DNA of 64,000 nucleotides from positions 134,838-198,837 of the forward strand of contig JAGVNI010000007.1 of the NCBI GenBank assembly GCA_020053355.1, in the 5' to 3' direction. The notes beneath the pieces are model-generated. The model did no database searches. It was not told where the DNA came from and saw only the letters and a program-made list of their open reading frames with translations. The position numbers and the translations under genes were made by a program. Shown here piece after piece: positions 1 to 9,433 of this stretch; the first letter of the stretch is position 1, and the number at the start of each line of letters is the position of its first letter. The DNA is from an archaeon (lineage in GTDB: Archaea > Micrarchaeota > Micrarchaeia > Anstonellales > Bilamarchaeaceae).

Positions 1-2
1 CG

Positions 3-1205
3 ACCGACAAGGAAGTCCTCACGAAGATTGCGCAGGTGGCGATGGGTTCGAAAGGCATCGGCAGCGAAGATGAGAAGAAGAAAATCGCGAACATCATCTC
101 GGATGCGGTCATGCAGGTCTCCGAAGAGAAGAACGGCAAGTTCAAGGTCGACTTGGACCTCATAAAAATCGAGAAGAAAGCCGGCGGCGAAGTGCTTGAC
201 ACCTCGCTGATACGCGGAGTCCTCGTGGACAAGGAGGTCGTGCATGCAGGCATGCCCAAATCGGTGAAGAACGCGAAAATCCTCCTTCTCGACAGCGCCT
301 TGGAGATAGAAAAGACCGAGACAGACGCGAAAATCGAGATAACCGACCCCTCCAAGATGGAGGCGTTCCTCCAGCAGGAGGAGAAGATGATGCGCGACAT
401 GGTCGACAAGATTGCCTTGACGAAGGCGAACGTCGTCTTCTGCCAGAAGGGCATCGACGACCTCGTCCAGCACTTCCTTTCCAAGAAGGGCATCACCGCT
501 ATTAGGCGCGTGAAAAAGAGCGACATGGAGAAGCTTTCCCGGGCGACGGGCGCTGGCGTCGCATCCAGCCTCGAAGACCTCAAGGAGTCGGACCTCGGCC
601 ACGCAGGGCTTGTCGAAGAGCGCAAGATTGCAGGCGAGGCGATGGTCTTCGTCGAGCAGTGCAAGGACCCGAAATCCGTAACCCTCTTTGTCCGGGGCGG
701 CACCGACCATGTGGTGAGCGAGGTCGAGCGCGCTGTAGTCGATGCGCGCGGCGCGGTCTCAAGCGCACTAGAAGACGGCAAATACGTTATCGGAGGCGGA
801 AGCGTCGAGATGGAAATCAGCAGGGAGCTCCAGGCCTACGCCGTCCAGATAGGCGGCCGCGAGCAGCTCGCCATCCAGGCCTTCGCCGAAGCGCTCGAAT
901 CGATTCCGCGCGCCCTCGCAGAGAACGCCGGAATGGACGTCATAGACACGATTGTCTCCCTCCGTAACAAGCACAAGGAGAAGGACGGCAAGGCTGTTGG
1001 CGTCGATGTCCTTGCAGGCAAGGTCGGCGACCTCCGCGCATTGGGAATCTATGAGCCGGCAAAGGTCAAGAAGCAGGCCATGACATCTGCCACCGAGACC
1101 GCAAGGCTCATCCTCAGGATTGATGACATCATCAGTTCCCGCGGCGGCGGAAGGGGCGGCCCTCCGGGTGGAATGCCCGGCGGCATGGACATGGGCGGCG
1201 AGTGA
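3..1205 (+). CDS. thsA: Thermosome subunit (group II chaperonin), 5' end outside the window
   Basis: ATP-driven cytosolic protein-folding chaperonin, normally two stacked rings of eight or nine subunits. The reading frame is open to the left edge, so about 400 of the usual ~545 residues are present and the N-terminal ATP-binding part is missing. Visible family signatures are the apical-domain stretch FCQKGIDDL, RRVKKSDMEKL, DLGHAGLVEERK, the returning equatorial part with ALAENAGMD, and a C-terminal Gly/Met-rich tail (GGMPGGMDMGGE) that normally projects into the cavity. An internal GTG at 36 is not the true start. A T-rich stretch follows the stop. Family assignment is secure; which thermosome paralogue it is cannot be told. 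Confidence 0.97.
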   Translation, partial: TDKEVLTKIAQVAMGSKGIGSEDEKKKIANIISDAVMQVSEEKNGKFKVDLDLIKIEKKAGGEVLDTSLIRGVLVDKEVVHAGMPKSVKNAKILLLDSALEIEKTETDAKIEITDPSKMEAFLQQEEKMMRDMVDKIALTKANVVFCQKGIDDLVQHFLSKKGITAIRRVKKSDMEKLSRATGAGVASSLEDLKESDLGHAGLVEERKIAGEAMVFVEQCKDPKSVTLFVRGGTDHVVSEVERAVVDARGAVSSALEDGKYVIGGGSVEMEISRELQAYAVQIGGREQLAIQAFAEALESIPRALAENAGMDVIDTIVSLRNKHKEKDGKAVGVDVLAGKVGDLRALGIYEPAKVKKQAMTSATETARLILRIDDIISSRGGGRGGPPGGMPGGMDMGGE

Positions 1206-1211
1206 AGCTGC

Positions 1212-1249
1212 CTTAATTTTCTTTTTCTCTTTCTTATTTTCTCATTTTT
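1212..1249 (+). terminator. T-rich tract after thermosome gene
   Basis: Several runs of T directly after the stop resemble archaeal intrinsic terminators, which need only U-rich RNA. No hairpin is evident. Confidence 0.4.
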
Positions 1250-1324
1250 GAACTTCTATTCTGTTGCAGCTCCTGATTTTGCGTTTGCAGCCCGGTTTTA
1301 AAGTGGTAATTGATGAAGTAATGT

Positions 1325-1334
1325 TATTTAAAAG
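1325..1334 (+). promoter_or_regulatory. TATA box for the gene at 1355
   Basis: The box tatttaaaag is centred about 25 bp before the ATG at 1355, so the transcript should begin at or next to the start codon (leaderless). Confidence 0.65.
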
Positions 1335-1354
1335 GTTCATAACAACATTATCCC

Positions 1355-1723
1355 ATGGCGAAGAACCCGGCAAACGGTGCGGCATCCAAGGGGGAGATGG
1401 ATGAATACTTCAAAGCCAGGGACCGCGAACTGACCAAGCGCGCGCTGGAGCGCAACCGGGACCCTTCGGCAGAGCCGCCAATCCGGGCGAAGCCGGTGGA
1501 ATACGTCGAATTGTTCAGCTCTGATGCCATCGAGAAGGACTACGGCAGATACAAGATGTCCTATGAGAATGGCCGGGGATTCAAGAGGAAGGCCGCGGGC
1601 TCGACGATCTGGGGCGGGGCCAGCCCGGATGAAATCCGGATTTTCAAGGACGATATCCGGGCGGCAGCTGCGCAGAGCCCGAAAATCGCCCGCTATATCG
1701 CGAACGACCCCAACTTCCCCTGA
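1355..1723 (+). CDS. Hypothetical protein, 122 aa
   Basis: I do not recognise this protein. It is soluble and highly charged, with no signal peptide, membrane segment or cysteine cluster. The N-terminal ~35 residues are rich in Lys, Arg and Glu and probably helical. The middle carries aromatic residues (VEYVELF, DYGRYKMSYENG) and the C-terminus ends in PNFP. The start is fixed by an archaeal TATA box 25 bp upstream, consistent with a leaderless message. It stands alone between the thermosome and acylphosphatase genes and has its own promoter. Function unknown. Confidence 0.75.
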   Translation: MAKNPANGAASKGEMDEYFKARDRELTKRALERNRDPSAEPPIRAKPVEYVELFSSDAIEKDYGRYKMSYENGRGFKRKAAGSTIWGGASPDEIRIFKDDIRAAAAQSPKIARYIANDPNFP

Positions 1724-1735
1724 CTTATCGAAAGA

Positions 1736-1745
1736 CCTTTATTCC
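1736..1745 (+). promoter_or_regulatory. Putative TATA box for acylphosphatase
   Basis: The T-rich element cctttattcc lies about 25 bp before the ATG at 1765. It is weaker than the other boxes in the window but correctly spaced for a leaderless transcript. Confidence 0.45.
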
Positions 1746-1764
1746 GCCGCCCCTTTATCATCAC

Positions 1765-2040
1765 ATGGATGAGCGGCTCCACGTCCTGATATTCGGCGAT
1801 GTCCAAGGCGTTTTCTTCCGTGCTGGGGCGCAAGACGAGGCAAGGCGGCTCGGCCTGGCCGGATGGGTGAGGAACGTTCCTGACGGCTCGGTCGAAATAG
1901 TGGCCGAAGGCGGCCGGGATGCGCTGGAGCGCCTCTTGGGATGGTGCGGGCACGGGCCTGCCGGCGCGGCCGTGTCTGATGTGAAATCCACGTGGCTTGC
2001 CGCAACCGGCGAGTTTGCGGATTTCAGGATAAGATATTGA
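1765..2040 (+). CDS. acyP: Acylphosphatase
   Basis: Small cytosolic enzyme hydrolysing the carboxyl-phosphate bond of acyl phosphates. At 91 aa it has the usual family length. The signature GDVQGVFFRAGAQDEA contains the catalytic Arg and leads into GLAGWVRNVPDGSVEIVAEG, with the conserved Asn in VRN. The start is supported by family length and by a T-rich promoter element 25 bp upstream. The 3' end nearly meets the convergent gene ending at 2072. Confidence 0.95.
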   Translation: MDERLHVLIFGDVQGVFFRAGAQDEARRLGLAGWVRNVPDGSVEIVAEGGRDALERLLGWCGHGPAGAAVSDVKSTWLAATGEFADFRIRY

Positions 2041-2071
2041 AAAGGAAACTGAAAGAAACCCGTGATTTACG

Positions 2072-2476
2072 CTACAACGAGCCGAATTTCTCGTTGCCCT
2101 TCATCGTGCCCCTTCTTCTTGGGTCGGAGTACCTGCGGGCGAACTTCACTTTCTTTAATTTCACAGTCACCCTCTCCAGCTCCTCCAGTTCCAGGTCCTC
2201 CTCGAAGTACTGGACCGCCTCTTCCGGGATGGAAATCAGGCCGCTTTCCTCGAAGCAAATGGGCCGCCCTTCCGCGTCCGTTATCGATTCCAGGAGGGCT
2301 ATGAGGGCCGATACCTTGGGACTGGCCTCGCTGGGCAATCTCATGCCCGCCACGCCTTTGCTCTTGTGGTGCTCAACCGTGTTGAGGGCTTCTGTGAGCG
2401 CGTCAATCTCCTCGTCGTTGAAGCTCATCTCCTTGAGCCATTCCAATGACATGTTGCTGAATGCGTATTTGGTCAC
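2072..2476 (-). CDS. Hypothetical acidic protein downstream of pepA
   Basis: A 134-aa soluble protein that I do not recognise. The first ~100 residues are acidic and probably helical (FNDEEIDALTEALNTVEHH, YFEEDLELEELERV); the last ~25 are basic and probably disordered (RRYSDPRRRGTMKGNEKF). Translation probably starts at a GTG at 2476 preceded by a good ribosome site (ggagaggtgag, about 2482-2492). The gene begins 51 nt after the aminopeptidase stop on the same strand, so the two are probably cotranscribed. No catalytic motif is visible. Confidence 0.75.
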   Translation of the reverse strand: MTKYAFSNMSLEWLKEMSFNDEEIDALTEALNTVEHHKSKGVAGMRLPSEASPKVSALIALLESITDAEGRPICFEESGLISIPEEAVQYFEEDLELEELERVTVKLKKVKFARRYSDPRRRGTMKGNEKFGSL

Positions 2477-2527
2477 CTGCTCACCTCTCCTCTTCTTCGC
2501 TTGGTTCCTTATGGACTGCTACCATTT

Positions 2528-4000
2528 TTATTTCTTTTTCGCAAGGCTCACAAGAGCCGCGGTCACGAGGCGGACTCCAATCCCCGTAGCCCCCTTGTCC
2601 AGGTACGGGTGCGGCCATTTCACCATGTCCACGGCCGCGATGTCCAAATGGGCCCATTTCGTCTCGCCGACGAACTCCTTGAGGAACGCTGCGGCGGTTA
2701 TCGAGCCCGCCTCCGGCACTTCGGAGATGTTCTTCATGTCCGCGAAATCAGATTTCATGAGTTCCCCGTATTCGGGCCAGAGCGGGAGCCTCCACACCCT
2801 CTCGTGCGTCGCCTCGCCCGCAACGATTAGCGCATCTGATAGGGCATCGTCGTTCGAGAACATGCCTATCGCATGCCTTCCAAGGCTGACGACCATCGCC
2901 CCGGTGAGCGTGGCCATGTCTATCATGCATTCCGGCTTCTCTTCCGCGCCAAGGGCAAGGGCATCCGCCAGAATAAGCCTCCCCTCCGCATCTGTATTGA
3001 GCACCTCGATTGTCTTCCCGTTGTATGCGGTTATGATGTCCCCGGGCTTCTGCGCCGTCCCTGATGGCATGTTCTCCACCATGGGCATCAGTCCGACCAG
3101 GCGGATCGGGAGCTTCAATTGCGCCACCGCCATGAATATGCCAAGCGTGTTTATCGCGCCGCTCTTGTCATATTTCATCTCGTGCATGTTGGCTGACGGC
3201 TTGATGCTGATGCCGCCCGAGTCGAAGCAGACGCCCTTGCCTACGATGCAATAAAGCGGGTAATGCTTCCCCCTGTTGTATTCCAGGCGAATCAGGAGCG
3301 GTTCATGCGCGCTGCCCATGGATACTGCGAGGATGCCGTTCGCCTTCATCTTCCGGAGCCTGTCCCTTCCGAAGACGGAGATTGAGAGCGAATACTCGCG
3401 CGCAAGCCTCTTCGCCGCTTCCGCCACCATCCTGGGCGTCGCGACGTTTGCGGGCTGCTCATCAAGCCTCCTCGAGTAGTTCTGCGATTCCGCGTATATC
3501 GTGCCGAGCCGTACGCCCTCCGCGACATCCTCCTCGCTTACGATATGGGCTTTAACGACATCGAATAGGTCCTCCTTCTTCGTCTTGTATTCATTGAACT
3601 TGTAAGATGCGAGCAGGGCGCCCTCGGCCATCGCCTGCACCATCCCCAGAAGCTCGTTTCTTGCTATGAAATTGCTCGGAAGGTGCATCGCAACCTCGTT
3701 TTCCTTCCTGGAAGCGGCATATCTCACCGCCACTCCCGCGGCCCTTCGGAGGAAATCTGCCCTGAACTCCTCCTTCTTGCCGAGCCCGACGATAAGGAGG
3801 TGCTTGAATTTCGCATCATTCCTCGTGTCAGCGGAATACGTCTGGAGCAGCTTCCCCTCATACCGCTGTTTTTTAACGTCATGGAGGAACCGCTTCACAT
3901 CATACGGCGGCTCCTCGCCCTGCATGAGGAAGACGCAAATCAGGTTCTCTTTCGCCTCGGATAAATGGGCTTTCTTCAATTCGACTTTCATATCCACCAT
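2528..4000 (-). CDS. pepA: Leucyl aminopeptidase (peptidase family M17)
   Basis: Cytosolic two-metal aminopeptidase releasing N-terminal residues from peptides. At 490 aa it has family length. The C-terminal catalytic domain carries the metal-binding signatures VGKGVCFDSGGISIKP and NTDAEGRLILADAL, plus DMATLTGAMV. The N-terminal ~170 residues form the variable M17 domain. Two starts are possible: ATG at 4000, or ATG at 3991 (MKVELKK). The TATA box at 4011-4020 would place transcription start near 3990, which favours 3991 as a leaderless start. It probably heads an operon with the small gene at 2476. Confidence 0.95.
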   Translation of the reverse strand: MVDMKVELKKAHLSEAKENLICVFLMQGEEPPYDVKRFLHDVKKQRYEGKLLQTYSADTRNDAKFKHLLIVGLGKKEEFRADFLRRAAGVAVRYAASRKENEVAMHLPSNFIARNELLGMVQAMAEGALLASYKFNEYKTKKEDLFDVVKAHIVSEEDVAEGVRLGTIYAESQNYSRRLDEQPANVATPRMVAEAAKRLAREYSLSISVFGRDRLRKMKANGILAVSMGSAHEPLLIRLEYNRGKHYPLYCIVGKGVCFDSGGISIKPSANMHEMKYDKSGAINTLGIFMAVAQLKLPIRLVGLMPMVENMPSGTAQKPGDIITAYNGKTIEVLNTDAEGRLILADALALGAEEKPECMIDMATLTGAMVVSLGRHAIGMFSNDDALSDALIVAGEATHERVWRLPLWPEYGELMKSDFADMKNISEVPEAGSITAAAFLKEFVGETKWAHLDIAAVDMVKWPHPYLDKGATGIGVRLVTAALVSLAKKK

Positions 4001-4010
4001 ACCCCCATGA

Positions 4011-4020
4011 TATTATTATA
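4011..4020 (-). promoter_or_regulatory. TATA box for pepA
   Basis: On the minus strand the element reads tataataata, centred about 25 bp before the ATG at 3991. It favours that ATG over the one at 4000. Confidence 0.6.
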
Positions 4021-4033
4021 ATCGTGTCACGGC

Positions 4034-5800
4034 TTACGACTTCGCCCGCTGGAGCTCGAACATGCGCCGGACTTCATCGGACGTGGTTATCTCCTTTATG
4101 GTCTTGTCCTCACGCATCTTCACCATCCGCGGAAAGCGCAGCGCAAGCCCCTTCCCCTCGCTCATTGCGCACGTGTGGTTCGGCGACTGCGTGATGTCGT
4201 CGAAGGCGACCTCGACCACGAATTTGGGCTCCACCCAGTAGTCGACTTCGATGTTATATTCCAGGTTCGGCGGGGGCTTCGCGGTCTTCATCTTCTCCAG
4301 GGTCTCCCGGAGGCTGACCATCTCATCCTCAGTGAACCCGGTTGCGCACTTGGCGACAGTCTCGAGCTTCCCGCTGTCCGGATTGAATACTGCGACAAGC
4401 ACGCCGCCGAACTCGAACTCGGCGCGTTGGCCGCGGCCAAGGTAATACCCGACAACCACGCCGTCAATCGTATCCACCGCCTTGCCGTATGATTTCTTGA
4501 GCTTTATCCAGGCGAATTTCCTTTTTCCGGCGGTATAATGCGCTTCGAGGTCCTTTGCCATGATGCCTTCCAGGCCTTTGGAAACGGCATCGTCGAAAAT
4601 CACCTTCAGTTCCTTCGCGGTCCTAACAAGCTTCATCTGGCTCGGTTGCAGCACCTTGCCCTTGAATATCCTCTGGATTGCAGCCCTGCGCGAGCGGTAG
4701 CTCTCACCGGTCATGTCTGCCCCGTCAAGGTATAAGATGTCGAAAACGAAGAGGTTGAGCGGGAACTCAATCGATGCCTCTTCGATGCCGTGCTTCCTGC
4801 GCCGGTGCATCGTCTGCTGGAACGGGAAGTACCTGCCCTTCTTCTTGTCGTAGGCGAGGGCCTCGCCTTCGAATATTATCCCCTCCGTCTTGAGTTTCCT
4901 GGCCTCTTTCACGACATCCGGGAACATGTCTGTCATGCGTTCGAGCTTCCTCGAATACAATTCCACCTTCTCCCCCAGCTTGTGGCACTGCAGCCGGAAG
5001 CCGTCGTATTTCATCTCCACCCCGCATCTTCCGAGGCGCGCGATTATGGATTTGGGCGAGTCCTCCCTCTCCGCCAGCGCGGGCATCAGGGGCTTGAAGG
5101 GCTGGACGTGGAAGGATTGAATGGTTTCGGGTTTTGTGTATAGGGTTCTGGCAACATATCCCATGTCCGAACAGACGTTGTATGCCCGTTCCAGCGATTC
5201 GCGCATCGAGCGGTCACCGGCCTTTGCGACAGAAAGCGAGTCGAGTATCGTTGGGTCCCCCACGCCGAGACGGAGGCGCCCGAGAACGAAGCGGACGATG
5301 TAGCGGGCTTCAATGGGGGAGGCGTTGTTCAGCAGCTCTGTCAGGTGCTTGATTTTCGCATCCTGGCTTCCAGGGCCGCTAGCCTTTGCCAGCCTGAGCA
5401 TGGCATCATATACGTATTCCACGCCCATCTCGGTCGTGGAGAGGGCGGTCTGCTTCCTTTTGCGGAGCAGGGCCTCGGCAGTATCTCCGAGGTCGCCGCT
5501 CTTCTTGTAGTCCTTTTCCACTTCGCCCGGAGCATAGCCGCTCGCGGACGCTATCGCGGCGATTGCGAACCTCTCGCCCACCCCCAGGTCTATTCCCAGG
5601 TATGGCGGGGCCACAATCCCCTGGAGGAGGTAAATCAGCTCCCCAATTTCCGCTGCATCCGCCCGGACGAGGAGCGTGGCGAGGACATCGGTCATCTCCA
5701 GCCTTCCGCTGCGCTTTTCTATCTCTTCGAAGACGGAAGCGACATCGGAAAAAAGGAGCATGAGATGCTCTAGCAAAACACCCTTTAATTTGTTTGTCAT
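4034..5800 (-). CDS. lig: ATP-dependent DNA ligase (archaeal type)
   Basis: Seals nicks in duplex DNA during replication and repair through an enzyme-AMP intermediate. The 588-aa protein has the archaeal/eukaryotic layout: an N-terminal helical DNA-binding domain (to ~residue 220), an adenylation domain with the nucleophilic lysine in EMKYDGFR, motif IIIa FVFDILYLDG, motif IV GLEGIMAKD and motif V AWIKLKKSYG, then an OB-fold domain with FRFPR-like ends (ALRFPRMVKMRED). I chose the ATG at 5800 because it matches family N-termini (SDVASVFEEIEKRSGRLEMTDVLA) and follows a ggggga ribosome site. An upstream GTG at 5851 would add 17 unrelated residues. Confidence 0.96.
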   Translation of the reverse strand: MTNKLKGVLLEHLMLLFSDVASVFEEIEKRSGRLEMTDVLATLLVRADAAEIGELIYLLQGIVAPPYLGIDLGVGERFAIAAIASASGYAPGEVEKDYKKSGDLGDTAEALLRKRKQTALSTTEMGVEYVYDAMLRLAKASGPGSQDAKIKHLTELLNNASPIEARYIVRFVLGRLRLGVGDPTILDSLSVAKAGDRSMRESLERAYNVCSDMGYVARTLYTKPETIQSFHVQPFKPLMPALAEREDSPKSIIARLGRCGVEMKYDGFRLQCHKLGEKVELYSRKLERMTDMFPDVVKEARKLKTEGIIFEGEALAYDKKKGRYFPFQQTMHRRRKHGIEEASIEFPLNLFVFDILYLDGADMTGESYRSRRAAIQRIFKGKVLQPSQMKLVRTAKELKVIFDDAVSKGLEGIMAKDLEAHYTAGKRKFAWIKLKKSYGKAVDTIDGVVVGYYLGRGQRAEFEFGGVLVAVFNPDSGKLETVAKCATGFTEDEMVSLRETLEKMKTAKPPPNLEYNIEVDYWVEPKFVVEVAFDDITQSPNHTCAMSEGKGLALRFPRMVKMREDKTIKEITTSDEVRRMFELQRAKS

Positions 5801-5854
5801 TGTCCCCCCAAATCGAAGCGACCGGGGCTTTGGGCAAGCATTGGTCAGCACCCT

Positions 5855-5864
5855 TACATATTTT
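5855..5864 (-). promoter_or_regulatory. Putative TATA box for DNA ligase
   Basis: The minus-strand sequence aaaatatgta would give a leader of about 34 nt ending in a ribosome site before the ATG at 5800. Confidence 0.4.
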
Positions 5865-5890
5865 CCTATTTTTTCTTCCGTAGAATCGCC

Positions 5891-5901
5891 AAATTATTAA
5901 A
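5891..5901 (+). promoter_or_regulatory. TATA box for the beta-helix gene at 5923
   Basis: aaattattaaa is centred 26-27 bp before the ATG, implying a leaderless transcript. Confidence 0.65.
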
Positions 5902-5922
5902 CCGTGGTGAAGTAGTCGATGC

Positions 5923-8900
5923 ATGATTCCCAGATATCTCCTCATTCCAGCCCTGCTGTTTGTTCTTTTGCCAGGATTGTCTAGCGCCCTCACCCAAGTG
6001 ACATCCTGCTCGGATTTAAGCGTCGCAGGCGAGACGTACTCCCTCCAGAACGATGTCTCCGGCTCTATGCCCGATGGCAACTGCCTCCACATCAGCGCAA
6101 GCAGCGTCACGCTCGAGTGCAACGGCCATGGGATCAGCTCGAACGACAGCATAGCCGATATCATCGGAATCCGCGTCGACGGGACGAACGCGACGGTCAG
6201 GGACTGCCATGTGACCGGATACACCAACGACGGCGGCACGGCTTGGGGGCTTCTTGCTTACGGGCAGGGGAACCTCACCGTACAGGACTGCTCATTCGGC
6301 AAGAACGAAATCGGGCTCGAGGCGTACTCGGCCAATGCGATAATCGTGCGCAGCAATGCGACCGGCAATTCGGAAACCGGGTTCATCATCGAAAACTCCC
6401 CGCATGCGGCCATCACGGATAATCTGGCAAGGGACAACGATGCCGGCTTTTCCATATCCGCTTCGGACTATTCGGTAATCGAGCGCAACCTGGCGGATTC
6501 GAGCGCCACCTATAACGGTTTCGACTTCATCTCTTGCAGCTTCATGCGCATATCTGGCAACACAGCCACTGGCAATTATGCGGACGGTTTCCATATGGAA
6601 GCCCAGCAGCCGGAATCATTCAGCAATTTCACAGACAACCTCGCTTACGGGAACGGATTCGACGGCTTCCACCTATACGAGGAAGACAACAACCTGCTCC
6701 TGCGCAACAACGCCACCGACAACGGCGCGAACGGGTTCTATGTCGAATCCGGCGCTTCGGTCCTCGGGAACAGCGGCGACCGCAACACGTTTGTCAATAA
6801 TCTCGCTACCGGAAACGGCTACGGCGTCCGCTGCCTTCCGGGCACGTATCCCTGCCCCACCAACGGATTCCTTCTCGATATGGCGAACTACACCAACATG
6901 AGCAATAACCGGGCTGATGGCAACGCCGGATACGGGTTCGTGGTTTATCGCGGGGAATATAACGTTCTCGATTCCAACAACGCAAGCGGCAACGATGACG
7001 GCGGTTTCCTTGTGAGCGCGCACGAGGACATACGGCGCTCCCACAACAACCTCACGAACAACCTCGCTTTCGAGAATGGCATGTTCGGGTTCTACCTGAG
7101 GGATGACAATAACTTCCTCGCCCGCAACAACGCGACGGGGAATGGCGCTTCGGGATTCTACCTGAACCAGCCCATCTGCCGCTCCTGGGTGTGCAGCGGG
7201 GATGGCAATACGCTCTTGAACAACACGGCAGCGCAAAACGGCTACGGCGCGGAGATATACTGCCCCGATGACGGCATCCCATGCCTGGACGGATACTCGC
7301 TTTCGGGCGTTGACAATACGATACTGGGTGGCAATACGGCAGACGGCAATTATGGCAACGGGTTCGGCATCTATCTGGGCTCATACAACTCGCTCACCGC
7401 CAACAACGCCACCGGCAACGGGCTTAACGGTTTCCTGCTCGACGACTCGGGGGCGATAATCGCATCGTCGTATAACAACCTCAGCGGGAACATGGCGGAA
7501 TACAATTCAGACAACGGCTTTGCGGTTTATGACGATAATAACCGCCTTGAAGGCAACCGCGCAGGCCACAACTCCGGAAACGGATTCCACCTGTCCCCGC
7601 CAACCGGATGCTCCGGCTGCAGCGCGGATGATAACGAGCTTATAGGCAACACGGCTTATGACAACGGCGAAGAGGAGGGCGGCACGTCCGGCTTCTTCAT
7701 CAACGCACCGCACACGGCCCTCACCAACAATACGGCTTATGGCAACTTCATCTACGGCTTCCGGGTCGACTCTTCGATTTTTTCACACGTCGAGGACATC
7801 CAGCTTTCCGGAAACCGCGCATATGGGCACAGGTACTGCGATAAGGACTGCACCGGGGCAGGGTTCCGCTTCTCCGGCACCACCGTCGCTGTTTACAGCC
7901 CCTTCCAAGCAAGCATGGCGGACAACCTCGCATACGACAACGACTACGGCCTCGTGATGTTCAACGGCGACCTTGCGATGTCCGAAGACCGCTTCTACGG
8001 CAACACAATCGACCTGGACGCATCGAATCCCAGCGACCGGGTGACCTCGACCCTTAATATGTCCCGGGTCGTATTCGATGGGGATTCCGGCAGCGTGTCG
8101 GATTATACGACGCTTTCGCTGAATGACAGCCTCTATTATGACAGCCAGGCCGAAGGCGGGGAGCACTACTCAATCGACCATGCGGCCGCTCCCGCGGGCG
8201 ATTCCCCATACGGGATTCCCTTCTGGAACAAGTTCGTCAACATAACGGACTATTGCCTGGGGCGGGGCTGCCTTGCGGCGGAAATCGACAGCATCGCCTG
8301 GCACTGGACACTCCGCGAGGCGAACGATTTCAGCAACATCTCCCTCTGGGAATACGACGGCGAATGGACCTTCAGGAACAACTCGGCTATCGACAATTCG
8401 CTGTCGCTCTCGCGCCTGAATGGTTTTAGCGTGTTCGGCCTTTACGGCAACTTCACGCCTGATGACAACGAAGATGACGGCCAGCCGCCCGGAGACGACG
8501 GGACGCCGCCCCAGAACCAGACGCAGCCCGAATGCGTAACGAGCAGCGACTGCGCCGTGAACGAGGTCTGCGCCGGGAGCTCATGCGTGCGCTTCCCATG
8601 TGCGTGCGGCGCGGTGCAAAACCACCAGTGCGTCCAATATGAATGCTGCACCGACGCGCAATGCGGCGGAGGCGCAAGCTGCGATACGCTTGCCCATGCC
8701 TGCAGGCAGCAGGTCCCCCAGTATGAATGCACTACGAATCTGCAGTGCGCGGCGAATGATTATTGCAAGATTCCATCCGGAGCTGCCGGGGGGACGTGCG
8801 AGCCTGTGGAATCCCTCCCCTGCGGGGAAGTGGCAAACCACTCATTTACGGCATACGGTTATGAATGCGGCAGCGAGCCGGGCTGCCCGTCCTGCCCAAC

Positions 8901-9321
8901 TGGCGCGGCTTGCGAAGCGCACAAGTGCATCGCGTACCTGGTGACATGCCCGACAACCGGCATCGTAGGCGATGAGAAGACCTGCTCCGCAACCCGGGAC
9001 GGCCTGCCATGCCCGCTGTGCAGCTACTCCGTGGCCTCGCCGGATGGCAACAAGACCTCCGGGAAGACCGACGAAGACGGCAACTTCAGGCTGCCGCTGA
9101 AAATAGAAGGGACGTACCTGGTCTCATTATTGAGCAACGGGCAGGCGGTAAAAGCCATAGACGTCAAGGCATTCCCGGCAGGAAAGCCCAATGAGCCGGA
9201 AAAGCCGCAGGCCGGCCCTGATTTCGGCCTTTTCCTCTGGCTGGTGCTTATACTGCTCCTAGTGGCAGGGGTGCTCGTCTATTGGAGGCGCAGGGGCAAT
9301 AAATTGGGGCAGAAGAAGTGA
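5923..9321 (+). CDS. Membrane-anchored parallel beta-helix surface protein with Cys-rich domain
   Basis: An 1132-aa exported protein. Residues 1-22 are a signal peptide (LLIPALLFVLLPGLSSA). Residues ~30-720 are irregular NosD/PbH1-type right-handed beta-helix repeats, with many N-x-A-x-x-N-G-F turns such as NNATDNGANGF and NNASGNDDGGF, a fold that often binds or cleaves polysaccharides. A short beta region and a PPGDDGTPPQNQTQ linker follow. Residues ~870-1010 are Cys-rich, with CxxxxxC pairs in CVTSSDCAVNEVC and ECCTDAQC. Then comes a beta-sandwich stalk (DGNKTSGKTDEDGNF), one membrane helix (FGLFLWLVLILLLVAGVLVYW) and a short basic cytoplasmic tail. The protein should sit outside the cell with a C-terminal anchor. 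No catalytic residues can be named; structural or adhesive roles are equally possible. Confidence 0.88.
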   Translation: MIPRYLLIPALLFVLLPGLSSALTQVTSCSDLSVAGETYSLQNDVSGSMPDGNCLHISASSVTLECNGHGISSNDSIADIIGIRVDGTNATVRDCHVTGYTNDGGTAWGLLAYGQGNLTVQDCSFGKNEIGLEAYSANAIIVRSNATGNSETGFIIENSPHAAITDNLARDNDAGFSISASDYSVIERNLADSSATYNGFDFISCSFMRISGNTATGNYADGFHMEAQQPESFSNFTDNLAYGNGFDGFHLYEEDNNLLLRNNATDNGANGFYVESGASVLGNSGDRNTFVNNLATGNGYGVRCLPGTYPCPTNGFLLDMANYTNMSNNRADGNAGYGFVVYRGEYNVLDSNNASGNDDGGFLVSAHEDIRRSHNNLTNNLAFENGMFGFYLRDDNNFLARNNATGNGASGFYLNQPICRSWVCSGDGNTLLNNTAAQNGYGAEIYCPDDGIPCLDGYSLSGVDNTILGGNTADGNYGNGFGIYLGSYNSLTANNATGNGLNGFLLDDSGAIIASSYNNLSGNMAEYNSDNGFAVYDDNNRLEGNRAGHNSGNGFHLSPPTGCSGCSADDNELIGNTAYDNGEEEGGTSGFFINAPHTALTNNTAYGNFIYGFRVDSSIFSHVEDIQLSGNRAYGHRYCDKDCTGAGFRFSGTTVAVYSPFQASMADNLAYDNDYGLVMFNGDLAMSEDRFYGNTIDLDASNPSDRVTSTLNMSRVVFDGDSGSVSDYTTLSLNDSLYYDSQAEGGEHYSIDHAAAPAGDSPYGIPFWNKFVNITDYCLGRGCLAAEIDSIAWHWTLREANDFSNISLWEYDGEWTFRNNSAIDNSLSLSRLNGFSVFGLYGNFTPDDNEDDGQPPGDDGTPPQNQTQPECVTSSDCAVNEVCAGSSCVRFPCACGAVQNHQCVQYECCTDAQCGGGASCDTLAHACRQQVPQYECTTNLQCAANDYCKIPSGAAGGTCEPVESLPCGEVANHSFTAYGYECGSEPGCPSCPTGAACEAHKCIAYLVTCPTTGIVGDEKTCSATRDGLPCPLCSYSVASPDGNKTSGKTDEDGNFRLPLKIEGTYLVSLLSNGQAVKAIDVKAFPAGKPNEPEKPQAGPDFGLFLWLVLILLLVAGVLVYWRRRGNKLGQKK

Positions 9322-9401
9322 CTGGTCCCGGCCTTCCCCGTTTTCTTTCTATCTTGCCCGTCCAACTCAGTGGTTGCAAGCTATGGCGGGCAGGTAGACG
9401 A

Positions 9402-9412
9402 GTATTTTAAAC
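9402..9412 (+). promoter_or_regulatory. TATA box for the beta-helix gene at 9434
   Basis: gtattttaaac is centred about 26 bp before the ATG, again implying a leaderless transcript. Confidence 0.65.
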
Positions 9413-9433
9413 TTTGTCCGTTTCGACAAATTC

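Noticed and set aside
1992-3254. Long plus-strand ORF of 420 codons
   Set aside because: It is antisense to the M17 aminopeptidase gene, whose motifs are clear, and its translation has no domain-like features.
5406-6239. Minus-strand ORF of 277 codons
   Set aside because: It straddles the DNA ligase and beta-helix genes in shadow frames and would override two promoters.
6300-8000. Periodic DNA repeats resembling a CRISPR or satellite array
   Set aside because: The periodicity is codon-level repetition of beta-helix turns in an open frame, with degenerate copies and no identical direct repeats.
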